Of a stretch of 64,000 nucleotides of DNA, positions 1 through 12,116 are shown piece by piece (the first letter of the stretch is position 1; each line of letters opens with the position of its first letter). The translations under genes and the position numbers were made by a program. The stretch is from the NCBI GenBank assembly GCA_022836615.1, contig MU405253.1, positions 186,001 to 250,000 on the forward strand, in the 5' to 3' direction. The DNA is from Annulohypoxylon bovei var. microspora. Its lineage: Eukaryota; Ascomycota; Sordariomycetes; Xylariales; Hypoxylaceae. The notes under the pieces were generated by a model, which ran no database searches, had not been told where the DNA came from, and worked only from the letters and a program-made list of their open reading frames with translations.

Positions 1-366
1 ATGAGCGGTGAAATAAGTTTGTTACGTACTATTAACATGTTAGCATAGTTACGCCGAACCCATCGTCATACCCGGATTATCATACTAACCACTTGTATAT
101 CCGTCTATGAAGCCGGACGGGTAGCAGTCCCCAAACTTAGAACCGGGCACTGGCTGAGGCTCGTTCAACCAGAGCTGGTAACCCGGCGAAGATAACTGAG
201 TAAGTTGCATCTCCCCACATGTTGCCGGCGGAGTGAATGTTGTTGTTAGGGGTTTTTGGGTGAGCGTGAGAACCGAGAACGACGGTGTCGTAGTTGTCGG
301 AGTTGTACTTGAGGTTGTCGATGCTCCCGATGAGCTCTCCTCTCTGACTGCAAATCTGTCGTCCAT
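1..366 (-). CDS. N-terminal part of an S/T-rich fungal protein, cut by the left window edge
   Basis: Two exons are visible on the minus strand. Exon 1 (366-90) starts at MDDRF, runs through a Ser/Thr-rich linker, and reaches a conserved-looking block with TFTPPATC, LSSPGYQLW and EPQPVPG followed by DCYPSGF. It ends at a GTTAGT donor. A 61-nt intron (89-29) has a GCTAAC branch site and ends in TTAATAG. Exon 2 (28-1) reads in frame to KLISPL at the edge. I recall this layout (TFTPPxxC, SSPGY, PVPG, CYP, SPLxCP) from uncharacterised Pezizomycotina secreted or membrane proteins, so the agreement across the intron supports the model. The open frame extends upstream to a Met at 498, but 366 looks the more natural start. 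No signal peptide is evident at this start. The function is unknown and the C-terminal part lies outside the window. Confidence 0.55.
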
Positions 367-1969
367 CTTAGCAGAGAAACGCCAGCTACTGGATGAAGAG
401 AAAGGAATTCTTCGACAGCAGCAAGAGAAGGAAAGGATCTTCGAAATATCAGGGCGACGGGGAAATCCGTACCCATGGTTATTATGAAGGATCCGCACCT
501 AGGTAAGTATGTAGGTCCCCGGCAAAGCTTAGGTCATCTTGTGGGCGGCATTGGTGGCGGGAGCAAGGTGGAAATACTAAGGCGACCCGAAGGTGGTATT
601 GGGTGGAGTTCACGACGAATGAATTGCAAAAGCGAACGCCAGTAAAGCCAGTTTTTTCGATACATGTAGGGGACTATTTAGATCCTTCGGCTGTAGCTTA
701 CCGAATTGATTACTTTTCCCTTCTCAATATTTACTGCCGTGTCTCAGTTCTCATACAGGAGAAATACCTATGTAGGTAGATACCGTATGTAAGTCGACCC
801 CTGATACCACGCATGATTGTATCGTCGAACCTGGAATCGAGCCACATCTAACTACATGTGTTCGGACCCCAAACTATATACGTGCTTATGTAAAATATCT
901 ATATATATCTCAGACTCCATCTATTAACACAATCCTTTACGGGATCATAGCTACTCTGGGTAGTATCAATGACCAATTTAGGTATCGCTTCAATACAGCC
1001 TTGCGCATGTGTTTTTATTACCAAATACTCATTGCGTAGTCTCCTTACCAAAAGGCCCTCCCGAAAGCGAAAGCAAGGATGTTTGGGATCCGTAAAAGAT
1101 TTTATCCTGCGTAAGCGAAACATAATTGGTCAATCGAATCCTGTTAACTCCGTGGCTGGACACAATTTCCGAATTACCTAGTATATATTGGAACATTACT
1201 CCATGCTGTGCCGCGAACCATCTTCAACAATAGTAATACCATGCCAAGGAATTCATGTATTTAATTGATTTCTCGTAGGCTTGCTTCACATGCCTGGGTC
1301 AACAATGTAGTTGACTAAATACTTGTTTTAACATTTGCTATTTGATATCAGTCAAATTTGAGGTATCGCCGCGACACTTCGCAGAAACGTCATTTCATGA
1401 TTCGTTAAATCATGCCAGGCAAGCCGCGAGGCCCTTGGCCCGACTGCTTTTTGTCCCATCCGCAATACCATTGTATCCCATATTTCCCATAAAACAACTC
1501 CAACTGACCATACATACGAAGATCTCTCCACTTATTTAGCAGCAAATGGAAGCTCTCGAACATGGGGGAAAAGCAATCTGCGTGTAGCAGCATGTGAAAA
1601 TCAACACAGCTCGAGCCTCTTGAGGGTATCTCTCCTTTCGCCGCTTCTAGTCCATCGCAGCCTTTCCCATATATCTCCCGGAACGAGTAACAAGCGAGAA
1701 AAGAAAGGTGTCGCGAGACAGGGGCTTATGCTTGAGTACATGCAAGTTTCTACTCAAGTCCGAAGGGTATAGCGCTGCCATCTGGCAGATATGATAAGAG
1801 AAAGCAAACTAGATGGAAGGAAAAATGATTGGGGCCGCAAAACATCGCAGGGGACAAAACCGCGCCGGGTAATCTTCAACTAAAGCATCAGCGTTGGAGG
1901 AAATGATCTCCACTCCTTCGTCTTAGACAGAGCAGAACCCATTTCATGGTTCAACTAGGCGGAATACAT
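367..1969. other. Intergenic spacer between two minus-strand genes
   Basis: About 1.6 kb without a credible gene. The short open frames lack composition bias, domain motifs or usable splice contexts. The part nearest 366 should hold the promoter of the left-edge gene, and the part near 1969 the 3' end of the Zn2Cys6 regulator. Confidence 0.5.
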
Positions 1970-4900
1970 CTAGTATCCTGAGCCATCCATCGGACCATTG
2001 AATGCTGGGTGGTCCATGGCCATAAATTCAAGCAAGTCCACACCTCCCACGTTGACTCCTTGGTCTGTCATCGTCACATTGGTATTTTCTCCCATGTTCT
2101 GGAACAAGCCTGGACCAGGCGGGAGGTACCACATTTGATCGTCCGCCGCCCAGTCAGCGCCTGTTTCGAAGATATTTTCGTTCATGTTGGAGGGTTCTAC
2201 AACATTGCCACTTAGGGCTGGCGTGTTAGGTCCGAACACCGAAGCTGACCCGGCCGGGTAAGGGAAGTTGCCGGTAGCCAGGTCGAATGGCGTCGCCGAT
2301 ACATTGCCAGACGGTGTAGAAGACCGTTCTATGAGACCTATTAGTTTTTGTTTGGAGAGAAAATAGGCGTAAAATCGTAGCAAAATACTTACTAGGGACA
2401 CTAAGCTCGTCTCTGAATTTAGTATGGCTTAGATACCCATTCTCAATGCCATTGGCCTGAATATGCCCATGCCTATTCGTGATGATAATCTTGCTCTCGC
2501 CGTTCGGACGAGGACTCTTACCTTCGCTAGATGTTGCTGGGGCATACTTGAAGCGGTCTCGGAGCCGCGTTGTTAGAGACTCGAGCAAATCACCGAACCT
2601 TGTACCTAGGTGAATATCATCGACAACGCAGTTTCGCAACGCGTCTACAGTGCGATCCAAAAGGCCGATGCTCACTTCTACATCCGATTTCGGAGCACCT
2701 AATGCAAATGTCTTGAGCAAGAACATGGCTCCACTGATGATGCGGAAGTAGGTCCGCACAGGGGCGTGTTTGAGGTAGCCTTCTTTTAGTAGACCCTCGA
2801 CAACAGTCCGTAGAAGATTTCTACATCCTTCCACCACTTCTTTGACGTATTCCTGGTCCTCGTGACCGAAGCCGCCCAGGTGCCCAAGAGGTAAGTTGCC
2901 AAGATAATTCTGTGTTTGAGGCGATAACTGTGGGTTTCCGGCAGCTATACTGTTCCCGTGCGCCGCATTGGTGGACGCTCCGGCGTTGACTGTGCAGCGT
3001 TCGACGACTGCCTGCAAGGCCAAAGAGTTGACGTATATTCGCACATATTCATATTCGATAGCCAATATATGACGGATGTTCTCAGGCATGTCGAAGCGCT
3101 GGAACTCTCTCCACCAGTTCCTCAGAATCGGCTGGAACTCTTTAAGCGCCCTCGTGTAATTTCCACTCTGTATGAGCTCCGTGGTATGTTTACGTGATCG
3201 GAATAGTCTCTCGTTGCCCAGTTGCATGGCATCGCTCACTCCTACCCAGCAATGTATGATCTGATCATCTAGTTCGACATTGGGCACATAACTAAAGGCA
3301 GTGGACATAGCAGATTGGATAGTCCCTGGTGTGTTCCCCTCGTTAGAGATCGGACGTCTCCCGGTGAGAGCTGGGTCGGTTTTCCGGATACTCTCCGGAA
3401 CCATATTGGTCCAGCCAAGACGGCCAGCTAGCTGCGTCAAGTAGACCAATAGCAGGCGCTTGATCCGCGTCGCACGAAGGCGATATGCTTCATCCTCGTA
3501 CTCTGGCCGTGTGATAGCATTAGTCGCAAGTAGCTCATCGATATCATCGAAGACACCTAATTCATAAGCAAGTCCTAGCGCGTTGCTAAGCAACATCCAG
3601 CACATGCGATCACTTCTCCACGCAGGTTCAAGCCAACTTTCAATTCTTCGGCCTCCGACATTCCCACCAAGACGCTGAGCACCGTCATCATCACCGAGAT
3701 CGGGATGTGGTGCATTACGAGATGGCAGCATAAGTTCGTCGATTGCCTCGTCGGGAGGGAAGTGAAGGGCGCGGGGATGCCACTCGGTTAAGATCATCAG
3801 CGACTCGATCGTACCTAGAGTACGAAGACTTCCCTTCCTCAGACCCCGCCACGGCGCAGTGCTGGAAGTCTGGGACTCGTCAGCTCCAGACCCACAGAAA
3901 CCGCCGCCGAAGGCCTCTTGTCCCCAGAGACACCTTTCAATCATTCTTCTAAGATATCTCCATAATTCCTCGTGGATTGCGTGGGATCTACAATGGCCGC
4001 CCGTGGATCGTATGCGGTAGTACCTCGAGGCGATGGTTAACAGCGTAACAGTTAGGATGGGCTCTTCGGTCAGCAAGGTGATATGCGAGGATGGGCTGCG
4101 AAAGGTCGGCGGCGAGATGGGCGTCATTGGGGATAGGTACTCGTAATAGCTAGAGAACAGGTTAGCGGAAGAAAAACATATTGTCGCTGCCGACTTACTA
4201 TACTATATATTTCACAGCTTCCTCCTTCGTGAACCATCCAGCTCTGACAAATCGAAATCTCGACCAAGCTTCAAGGGCATCAAGATATCCAACTTCATTT
4301 TCTACGTTTAACCGCCGCTCCGTCTCAGCCACTTCGTCATTCTTAGCCGACGATTGCAATAGCGGATCGATCAGATCCGCCGATTTAGACGTCGCGCGAC
4401 CAGTTGAGCGACCGTTCAAATTCGAATTAGGGTCTCGCGGTGTTTTGCGACCGGGAGCATACACGGGCGATGGCTGAACGACAGGGGCAATGCTTTCATG
4501 GCGCCTGTTCAAGTCATGTGGACTGGTACCATAATCAGTAATTCGATCGTTTCGGACCATGCCAGTCAGACGAGACGGACTGACGGACCTATCGGTGGCA
4601 GCCTTGTATAGTAGGTCGAGGGCATCGTGGGGCCCATAGACCTCTTTTCTCATGACACTCTGTGCTTCGAGATTCTCCAACTGAGCATTCGAATCTTCGC
4701 CAACGTCCGCGTAGCTTGTCCCCCTACTACCCCTCCTTCCGTCTTCAATTTCGGCGTTAGGCCGTCGTAAGGGTTGTGTCCTACCAGTCGAACCACCCGG
4801 AGTTAGTGGTACACTGCTGTATGATTTTCTCTCGACATATGGAGGCGTGTCCTCGGAGTGAGGTCGCTTTCGAGCGTTACGTAAGGTATAGTCATCTTCT

Positions 4901-5310
4901 GGTTCCTCGATCTCGTCTTCGTTCTTGCGCTTACGTCGCGTGGCACTGAAAAAACACTCCTTGCTCTCGCGGCGACAGCGCACACAAGGGGGTTCATGAG
5001 GGTCATCTACGCTCCCCAAATCGCATCGCACCTTTCTCCTCCGACATGGGATACAAGCCTGGTATACGCGTTTGTGTTGTGAATTCTGGGATAGTTGTTG
5101 TTGTTGTTGTTGTTGTTGCTGCTGCTGAGGCTGCGAATGGGAGAGGGAGTGGGAGTGCGCCGTATTTGCGGGGAGAGATTGGCGAGCCTGCTGGATGGTC
5201 GGTGACATATTGCCAGCGGGTGCGGCGGGATTCTCATATTGAGACATGGTCTGATCCAGTGGTGCTATCCTTCTGGTCGGCTCGGGCTCCAGTTCCAGCG
5301 CCAGCTCCAA
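1970..5310 (-). CDS. Zn2Cys6 transcription factor, Aro80-like, with fungal-specific middle homology region
   Basis: Nuclear sequence-specific regulator of about 1075 aa in three exons (5310-4199, 4149-2393, 2328-1970). The introns are 49 nt (GTAAGT/CTCTAG) and about 64 nt. An acceptor 9 nt earlier for the second intron would also keep the frame. The N-terminus has an 11-residue polyQ, then a binuclear zinc cluster opening CIPCRRRKVRC and closing CVRCRRESKEC, with 12 residues between the third and fourth Cys after one Asp, and a basic RRKRK tail. A fungal-specific transcription factor domain begins at the first exon junction (VKYIVYYYEYLSPMTP) and fills exon 2. The zinc cluster with its long DLGS..DPHEPP loop resembles yeast Aro80, the activator of aromatic amino-acid catabolism. 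That link is from memory. Met at 5247 (MSQYENP) is an equally good start. No catabolic genes lie beside it, so the targets are unknown. Confidence 0.88.
5095..5127. repeat. CAA/CAG trinucleotide tract coding polyglutamine in the Zn2Cys6 regulator
   Basis: Eleven consecutive Gln codons (eight CAA, three CAG, read on the minus strand) lie between a His/Ser-rich stretch and the zinc cluster. It is a likely length-variable site and may act as a flexible or activating segment. Confidence 0.9.
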
Positions 5311-7394
5311 CTCGAGCTATGACTTCCTGCACACGCATCAACAGAAGGCGAAACACCCGGCGCGCGCCGACGGCTGCTCGGCTTACGACGGGATTTCGAG
5401 GTCTTATACGACGAGGAGGCAAAAAAAGAAAAGTAGTAAGGGTTCCGACGGAGTGGGACAAATCGAATCTATCAATTGGGAGAGTCTATAATAACCCGAT
5501 TCCTACTTTAGACAAGTCGGTAGACGAGTGAAGTGGGTTTTCTTCGGACTTGCGGGGTTCAGAGGCCGAGACAGCTGAGATGAAGATCGATGCTGGTACA
5601 GTACGCGAAACAGTGTTTATACAGTACAGACAAGGTCCTATTGGTAAGAGGTCATACAGCTGCTTAGAGCTATCGCGGGTCAGGCGGTCGCGACCTTGGT
5701 CGTAGTTGGCAAAAGGGTAGAGTCGGTAAGAAAGGTAGTCTAAGTATAGACGATGACGGAGACTGGCGCCACAAATAAGGGAAAAATAATTCGTAAGACT
5801 AGTAGAGTCAATTTCTAACGAGGCTTCTCGGATTCGACTCTCTGCTCTGATAAGCCGTAGCTTATGGGTAGCCTATTTTAGTTTGTAATCGGAAAAGAGA
5901 ACAATGGGATTTAGGAATTGCAGGCGTTTCGATTGGAGCGGTTGATAACCTTGGAACCACCGTAATCCGGGGGGTGCTAAGGCAATCAGATACCAGAATT
6001 GCTCTTTTGCCAATGAAAAGATAGCGCAGAGTGGGATAATGTAGGATTTGTCTGTGGGATTAATGTATTAAGTGAGATGTGAAATTGGGAAGTGTGTATT
6101 GTACGAGATAACTTTTATTATTTTTCTTCTTTAACCTTGGAATCGAATTTAGGTAACTACTAGGTAGGTATGTACATAGGTAGATTTCTCTTTCCAAGTT
6201 TCACCGATTAGTATTCCTGCCAATAGAAGTCACGCTTATCCTTCTCAAATCGACACGAGAAGGCAAGAGGAAGGAGATATCCATCTCCCGCGCAATACCT
6301 TATGTACATAGGTACATATCAAGGTACTTTTTAGGCAGGTAAGTACCCGAGCGTCCGATGAAATCTGGGTTATATTAATACCTAAGAAGTCGGTGAAGGC
6401 GTTATTATATTGTACATTGAAGTCAATACCTTCAGCTTACCGTCAATAATGTATAGGATGTGGCTACCTCGGTAGGTATTGTAGCCAACGATAAAGTACC
6501 AACCCAGCCACCAAGCGAATTATGTAGGACAAGCTTTGACACTGGACCAACGATGCTTACGTTCATGCAATTGACACTAAAAGCGGTAATTCTATATCAC
6601 CAATAGAAATCCGATGTGTGGCTCGGCTGAAGCAGGATGACTTGGTCACGTTACCGTTCTGCGTGACCTGACCCATCGTTATGCTTTCGCTTTCACCTTG
6701 GTTCCTTCCAAGTTCACCTTGAAATGAGGAGAATCGTCCCCCTGCTCCGCTCTCTCCGCTCTCTCCGCAAGACCCACTCTTGTCCGTAGTGTCCATCAGA
6801 TGACGATCCTCTTAGCCTCGCCCGTGATTCGTGATGTCATTTTCAGCTCGACAAGCCGCGCGAGGCTTGATACATATATTGTACATATCTCAATAAACCA
6901 ACCAATCGGCCTCTCTCCTTTCGAGATGGCGACGTAAACACGGCATAGAATCCACAAATCAACGCGTACATACACATACGGACAGGCCGGGTACCTGGCA
7001 TTTCAACGCCTCCTTTAAGGATCACTTGAGCATCTGATGAAGTTGTCGCTTGTAACTCGTCGCATTTCTATGCGCCCGTAATACAAAGTACCTATGCCTA
7101 CGAAGATGAAAGTAACAATGTGCCAATTTGTGATATCGTAGTACGGTTTTAAAACATCAATCGCATTTGTCGGGAGACTAACTGCAGGGTATCTATCGCG
7201 TGGAGCGTTTAAACGCAACCATACGCCAATGTCACCATTGCCACCTGCCTGCCACTAAAAGAGGCGCCTTGCCTAAACCTTCAACGCCAATGCCAATGCA
7301 AATGCAACCTAGTTCTGCGAAGAAGAGAAGAGATGACCAAGAGACTGTTCCCAGTCCGTATGAACGCCAACCGTCAAGATCAGAGATCAGCCTC
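5311..7394. other. Long upstream region of the Zn2Cys6 gene, no gene seen
   Basis: About 2.1 kb between the start of the regulator and the 3' end of taf14. No frame has coding character. It contains several TAGGTA/TACATAGGTA-type repeats around 6155-6190 and 6300-6345. It is long enough for a long leader and an extended promoter. Confidence 0.5.
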
Positions 7395-8546
7395 TTAAGA
7401 CACTATCTTAATATCGACCTGTCAAAAATTAGTCATCTATATAAAACCCCTTTGATATAATGCGCGCGCTTACTAGGAAGTCCCAGATCATCTTGGCCAG
7501 GCTGTCTGGAAGGGTCAACAAGTCGACAGTGAATTCGCCATTCTCGATGTCATTCTTCGTGTACGTATCCTCTGTACCGTGATCATGGATCATCTGGATG
7601 ACATGAAGAAGGTCATCCTCGTTCAGCTTGGTAAGAGCCTCAGCCATCTTCTCGAAGTCACAGACAGCCTTCTTCTTCTTCAGGTCGTTCGCCTTGCGAG
7701 ACTTGGCCGGGACCTTGGCATCATCCTCGTTGGGAATCGGACCGGTCTCTCGGAGCACGGACAGGAGGGCCTGAGAAGGGTTCTTGAAGGTGACGGACTG
7801 AACGACCTCGTATCGAGGAGATTGAAAGTTCAAGTCGTGGTAGACAGTGGTCTTACCACCCTTCTCGGTAGTGAACAGGTCGATTGACATTTCGAACTCG
7901 CCCCAGCCCTCATTGGTGCAAATGAAGGGCGGGTCCACAAAGGCTACAAGCTGATCAGTCCTGGATGTTCAAAATCGGCTCGCGAACGCAGGCGCAAGCG
8001 CGATTCGAGGATGCTTACTCTGATGCGTCTTGTCCTCGAACGAAGGGTGCAGGTTATAAGTAACCTTGGTGAAGCAGTTGGCGGGGTGCTCGTTACCGGC
8101 CTGGTCAAGTACGAAGACCTTCACGGACCATTCCTTCATGGGGAATTCGGGCATTGGCGAAGGCTTCGGACTATTTGCGCGTAGTAAATTAGCAACTGCA
8201 AATAAGGAGAATATACCTAGGTAGGTGGAAGCCAATTGAGACGAATTGGTGGTGATGCGACTCACATGTTGTGTTGCTCGGTAACGAGCTTGATGCTGCG
8301 CTTCAGTTTCATAATCGCGTCAGTATTTGCTCAAAAGTTGGAAAATATATAGATATTTCCCTCATGATGGGAAAGATGGAGGAAATATCCGATATAAATA
8401 AAAACTCACTTCGACATGCATGGCGTTGGATTGCAATTGCTAAGAATATTAGAAGTTAGAAGTTATACCTATCAAAAGGTTCAATGTTAGGAAGATGTGG
8501 CAAGCGCGATACATACATTGCTGCTCTTCTTCTTCGTAGGAGCCAT
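7395..8546 (-). CDS. taf14: YEATS-domain protein Taf14 (TFIID/TFIIF/chromatin-remodeller subunit)
   Basis: Nuclear acyl-lysine reader shared by TFIID, TFIIF and several chromatin complexes in yeast. The model has six exons: 8546-8517, 8439-8410, 8300-8266, 8170-8019, 7943-7474 and 7418-7395, giving 246 aa, the usual Taf14 size. The N-terminus (MAPTKKKSSN) comes from very short exons. The YEATS domain then follows: SIKLVTEQHN, MKEWSVKVFVLD, FTKVTYNLHPSF, then EGWGEFEMSIDLF and VTFKNPSQALL. The C-terminal extraterminal (ET) domain covers about residues 185-240 (LTKLNEDDLL..MIHDH, LPDSLAKMIWDFL). The last 24-nt exon is inferred from a GTAAGC donor after WDFL and a CTAAT/TTGACAG acceptor. Without it the frame runs on to a stop at 7429. 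The ET domain separates it from Yaf9 and Sas5. Confidence 0.9.
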
Positions 8547-9660
8547 CTCGGATAATCTTGATGCCGGTCAAGGAGCTAATGTGTCAGTGTATGCAGTGTA
8601 TGGAACCGGACGCGGATTAATTTTTCTTCTTGGCTGAAGGCACGTGATGAAGGAGAGAGAAAGATTGAATCACGTGAAGGTGGGGTTGTTTGGGCTTTGA
8701 AGGGGGGTTTACCTAAATGCATGAAATAAACATTGAACCTTGCACTGTCCCACCATACCCACTTTATGTGTCCCACTTTATTAGGTAGGAAAACTTAATT
8801 AGGAAAACTTTATGTATCTAAGTACATTAGGTACCTGAATAGCAACTCCGCTCAACATAAATATGTCTAGTTACCTTACCTATGTTTTCAAAACACAAAT
8901 TATACACTACATCGACGGTATCAAACAGTTTGCTAACTACCATATATTCTGCTTTTCTGAAATGGTCTTGTTATTCTATTCAAGATACACTTATTACTAC
9001 TATCAAAAAGAGAGAAAGAAAAGTGTACCTATTTCGTTTAGTTACCCTCTATTTAAATATTCAATACCATCAAGGTCGCCACGGACTTATGAGGCCAACA
9101 AGGGACCCTCGATCCACCACCTCAAGTATCTCGTCTACTAGAAACAGAGGCCGGATAGCTACATCCATCTAGTCGGTCTAGATGAAGAATAATAGGACAT
9201 AGAAAAGCCTTACTTGACGCCATTAGTCTAAACAACATGAAAATATGCTGTGCTACTTGTTTTATATGCACTCATGGCGGCGCTAACTTGTCTCCCTTTC
9301 CGCCTCCGCACCTCTTAATAGATTCTTAGGCTCCCGCACTGTTGTGTCACAGGCACGAAGTAAGTACTATATGCAGTCCTATAGAGAGCATACATGGATT
9401 GTAAAATCTAGCTGAGTCTATGAGATGGATATCTTAACACTTTCTGACCCACACGTGTGATAAATATGCGAACCTTGAGGAGCCGCAGAGGTTGTGGAGA
9501 TAGGAAGAGATATACCGAACTATAATACTCATCCAGTCCTTCACCTATAGGCTGTTCCACATTCTTCAGGTCTCATCATCTCTTTCTTTCGTAACTAATC
9601 TCACAGCTTGGTACCCCCGAAGTTGTTGGCCGGCGGACTGACACCAGAAATATCGAGGCA
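8547..9660. other. Divergent promoter region between taf14 and the MFS transporter
   Basis: About 1.1 kb without a believable gene. The two overlapping plus-strand frames near 8863-9172 are AT-rich, Tyr/Ser-rich and lack domain motifs. An AGGTACCT palindrome sits at 8829-8836. Confidence 0.5.
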
Positions 9661-11524
9661 ATGGAGAAGACGGGGAAAGGAACATCGGCCACCACCGAGA
9701 AGGCCGTGAAAAGCGATCCGGGAGAGGAAACATCTTCTGGATCTATATCTATGCATGGTACAGAGGCTCAGGGGTTCGATGTGAAGGCAACGAAGCGACT
9801 CCTGAGAAAAATCGACGTCCACATCCTCCCTATCATGTGTCTCATCTGCCTGTCAGTTAGTTGTTAGCAGCATCTCATGGACACAAAAGGGAGTGAACAC
9901 TCGTTTATCCGCTGACATATCAAACTAGACTCTGCTTTCTCGATCGTGCCAATATCGGAAATGCTCGGCTAGATAGTCTAGAATCGCATCTTCACCTCGT
10001 CGGCCTGCAGTATAACAATTGCCTCGCTATTCTATTCCCATTCTACATAGCAGCAGAAATCCCCAGTAACATCATGATGAAGGTCAGCTTGCCGTAGATG
10101 ATTTATATGTTGACACCATAACGTCCCAGTTATTAACAACCCCTATCCACAGCATACGAAACCATCTACATGGCTAGCATTCATAATGTTCGCCTGGTCC
10201 GCCTGCGTAATCGGACAGGGCTTCGTGACGAGTTACCAGGGGCTCATGGCTACACGAGCGCTCCTCGGCGCCTTTGAGGGCGGCTTCTTCCCAGGCATCA
10301 ACTTCTACATCACGCAGTGGTATCCACGTAACGAGTGCGGCGTACGCATGGCCATCATCTTCTCGTCTGCGACTCTCGCCGGCGCCTTCGGAGGCATCCT
10401 AGCGCGCGGCATCGCCGAGATGAGCGGCGTCGGCGGGCTGTCTGCGTGGTCCTGGATTTTCATAATCGAGGGCCTTGCGAGTATCCTCGTCTCAGTCCTG
10501 GCGTACTGGGCTATTCACGGCTATCCCGCGAGGTGAGAGCAATACGCCGTAACTTCCCCGTTAAACCGGCCCAACATGCATACCTAACTCACATACACCA
10601 GCGCACGATTCCTAACCCCTGCTGAGCGGTACGAAGTCATTAGACGTCTCGCAGCAGACTCGGGCCCGCTCGCCGACGAATTCGACGTTAAGTACGTGTG
10701 GCAAGCTCTCGCGGACTGGAAGATCTACGTGCACATGGCGATCTGCATGTGCGGATTCTGCCCCGTGTACTCGTTCTCGCTGTTCCTGCCGACCATCGTC
10801 GCGAACATGGGGTACTCGGCGAACAACGCGCAGCTGATGAGTGCGCCGCCCTACGTGCTCGCCTGCCTCTTCACCGTCGGCGGGAGCCAGCTTGCCGACC
10901 GGAGTCGTCAGCGCGGCGTCTTCCTGCTGGGCTTCCAGCTCGTTGCGATATTAGGGCTTGCGATGCTGGCCGCGAGCGCGGATCCGACTATCCAGTATAC
11001 GGGAACGGTATTTGCCGCCATAGGTAAGCCGTGCCCAGTTAGATACCTAGCCAACATGCAAGCAGTGTGGAGCGGAAATTGACTTATTAGGGACAAATAC
11101 AGGAATCTATCCCCAGATCCCACTCGGTCTCGCGTGGAACGGTAGCAACATCGGCGGCAGCCTCAAGCGCGCAACTGGAATTGCTATGCAAGTAATGGGA
11201 GGTAACTGTGGAGGAATTATCGCCTCGTATGTCTACTTAGCGAGGGATGCGCCGCGTTACATCGCCGGTCATAATATCTTGATTGGATTCGTTGCGTAAG
11301 TCTGCTGAAACACCTCCTTGTACCACTGCGTATTCTCTAACTCGTATTCTTGTTACAGACTAGCCTTTATCATGACACTATTCATGACGGCCTGGTGTCG
11401 TAGGGAGAACACTCGGCGCGATACTATCGTAAGAGAGGCATTAACAGAAGAATTATCTGTAGAACAGAAGATGTTGGAACGAGAACTTGCTGACGGAGTC
11501 TCGTGGTTTAGATATACTGTCTAA
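9661..11524 (+). CDS. Major facilitator superfamily transporter, Dal5/allantoate-permease type
   Basis: Plasma-membrane carrier of about 501 aa in six exons: 9661-9851, 9929-10082, 10153-10532, 10602-11023, 11103-11295 and 11359-11524. All junctions are GT-AG and close the frame. A 50-residue hydrophilic N-terminus precedes KRLLRKIDVHILPIMCL and LCFLDRANIGNARL, the TM1 signature of the anion:cation symporter (Dal5, Tna1, Vht1) branch. FYIAAEIPSN (TM2), GQGF and RALLGAFEGGFFPG (TM4), and QWYPRNE are all recognisable. The second half carries PVYSFSLFLPTIVANMGYS, GIYPQIPLGLAWNGSNIGG and RATGIAMQVMGGN. About 12 TM segments are expected. Family members import allantoate, nicotinate, vitamins or organic acids, and the sequence does not say which applies here. 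It is convergent with ste50. No matching catabolic cluster is nearby. Confidence 0.9.
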
Positions 11525-12116
11525 CATCAAGACAGACAGGTATATTTTCTATAGCAACGAAAATCATTGCTCCAGAGATTAACTCGCGAGCTGCACCTGG
11601 TGATAAGCTTGACAGACCCCTTTCCCACCTAATCAACCCCCGAACTCCCCTCATAAGCTCTTGCGAATCACTATAAATACATACAACAGGATTCCAAGAT
11701 TTAGCACATTTGCGTAGTAAAATGTAGTAGCAACACGTTTTGAATAGAGCTAGAAAGTCTCTCACCATGATGGTCTCAACATCCATCCGGGACTAGTACA
11801 CCATCTGTGCCAGACCCAAGGAGCCTCCATTCTTACACCGCGTCGAGAGATTAGCTCGGACGCGTCCTTCGCAAAAATTTGACAATCATGTACTTCTTTA
11901 GTGACGAAGGACGAGAATGCTGATCTAACAAGTAACCGATGGAGAAATAGTAACGCGCGCAGGCTATGCAGTTATATCCCATCTCGATGAGCGCTTCCGC
12001 TAGAGCAAATACTCCCAGCACGGCCCCTTCCATTTTGCTACCCAGGTACTGATGGTGGTTCGGAAACGTGTCTTTCGTATATTAGGTATATATGGCTAGG
12101 TCAACGCGCCCTGGGA
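11525..12116. other. Convergent 3' spacer between the MFS gene and ste50
   Basis: About 590 bp containing the two 3' ends. No gene or clear repeat seen. Confidence 0.5.

Noticed and set aside
8863..9172. Plus-strand frames of 92 and 96 aa between taf14 and the MFS gene
   Set aside because: AT-rich, Tyr/Ser-rich translations in two overlapping frames, typical of spacer DNA.
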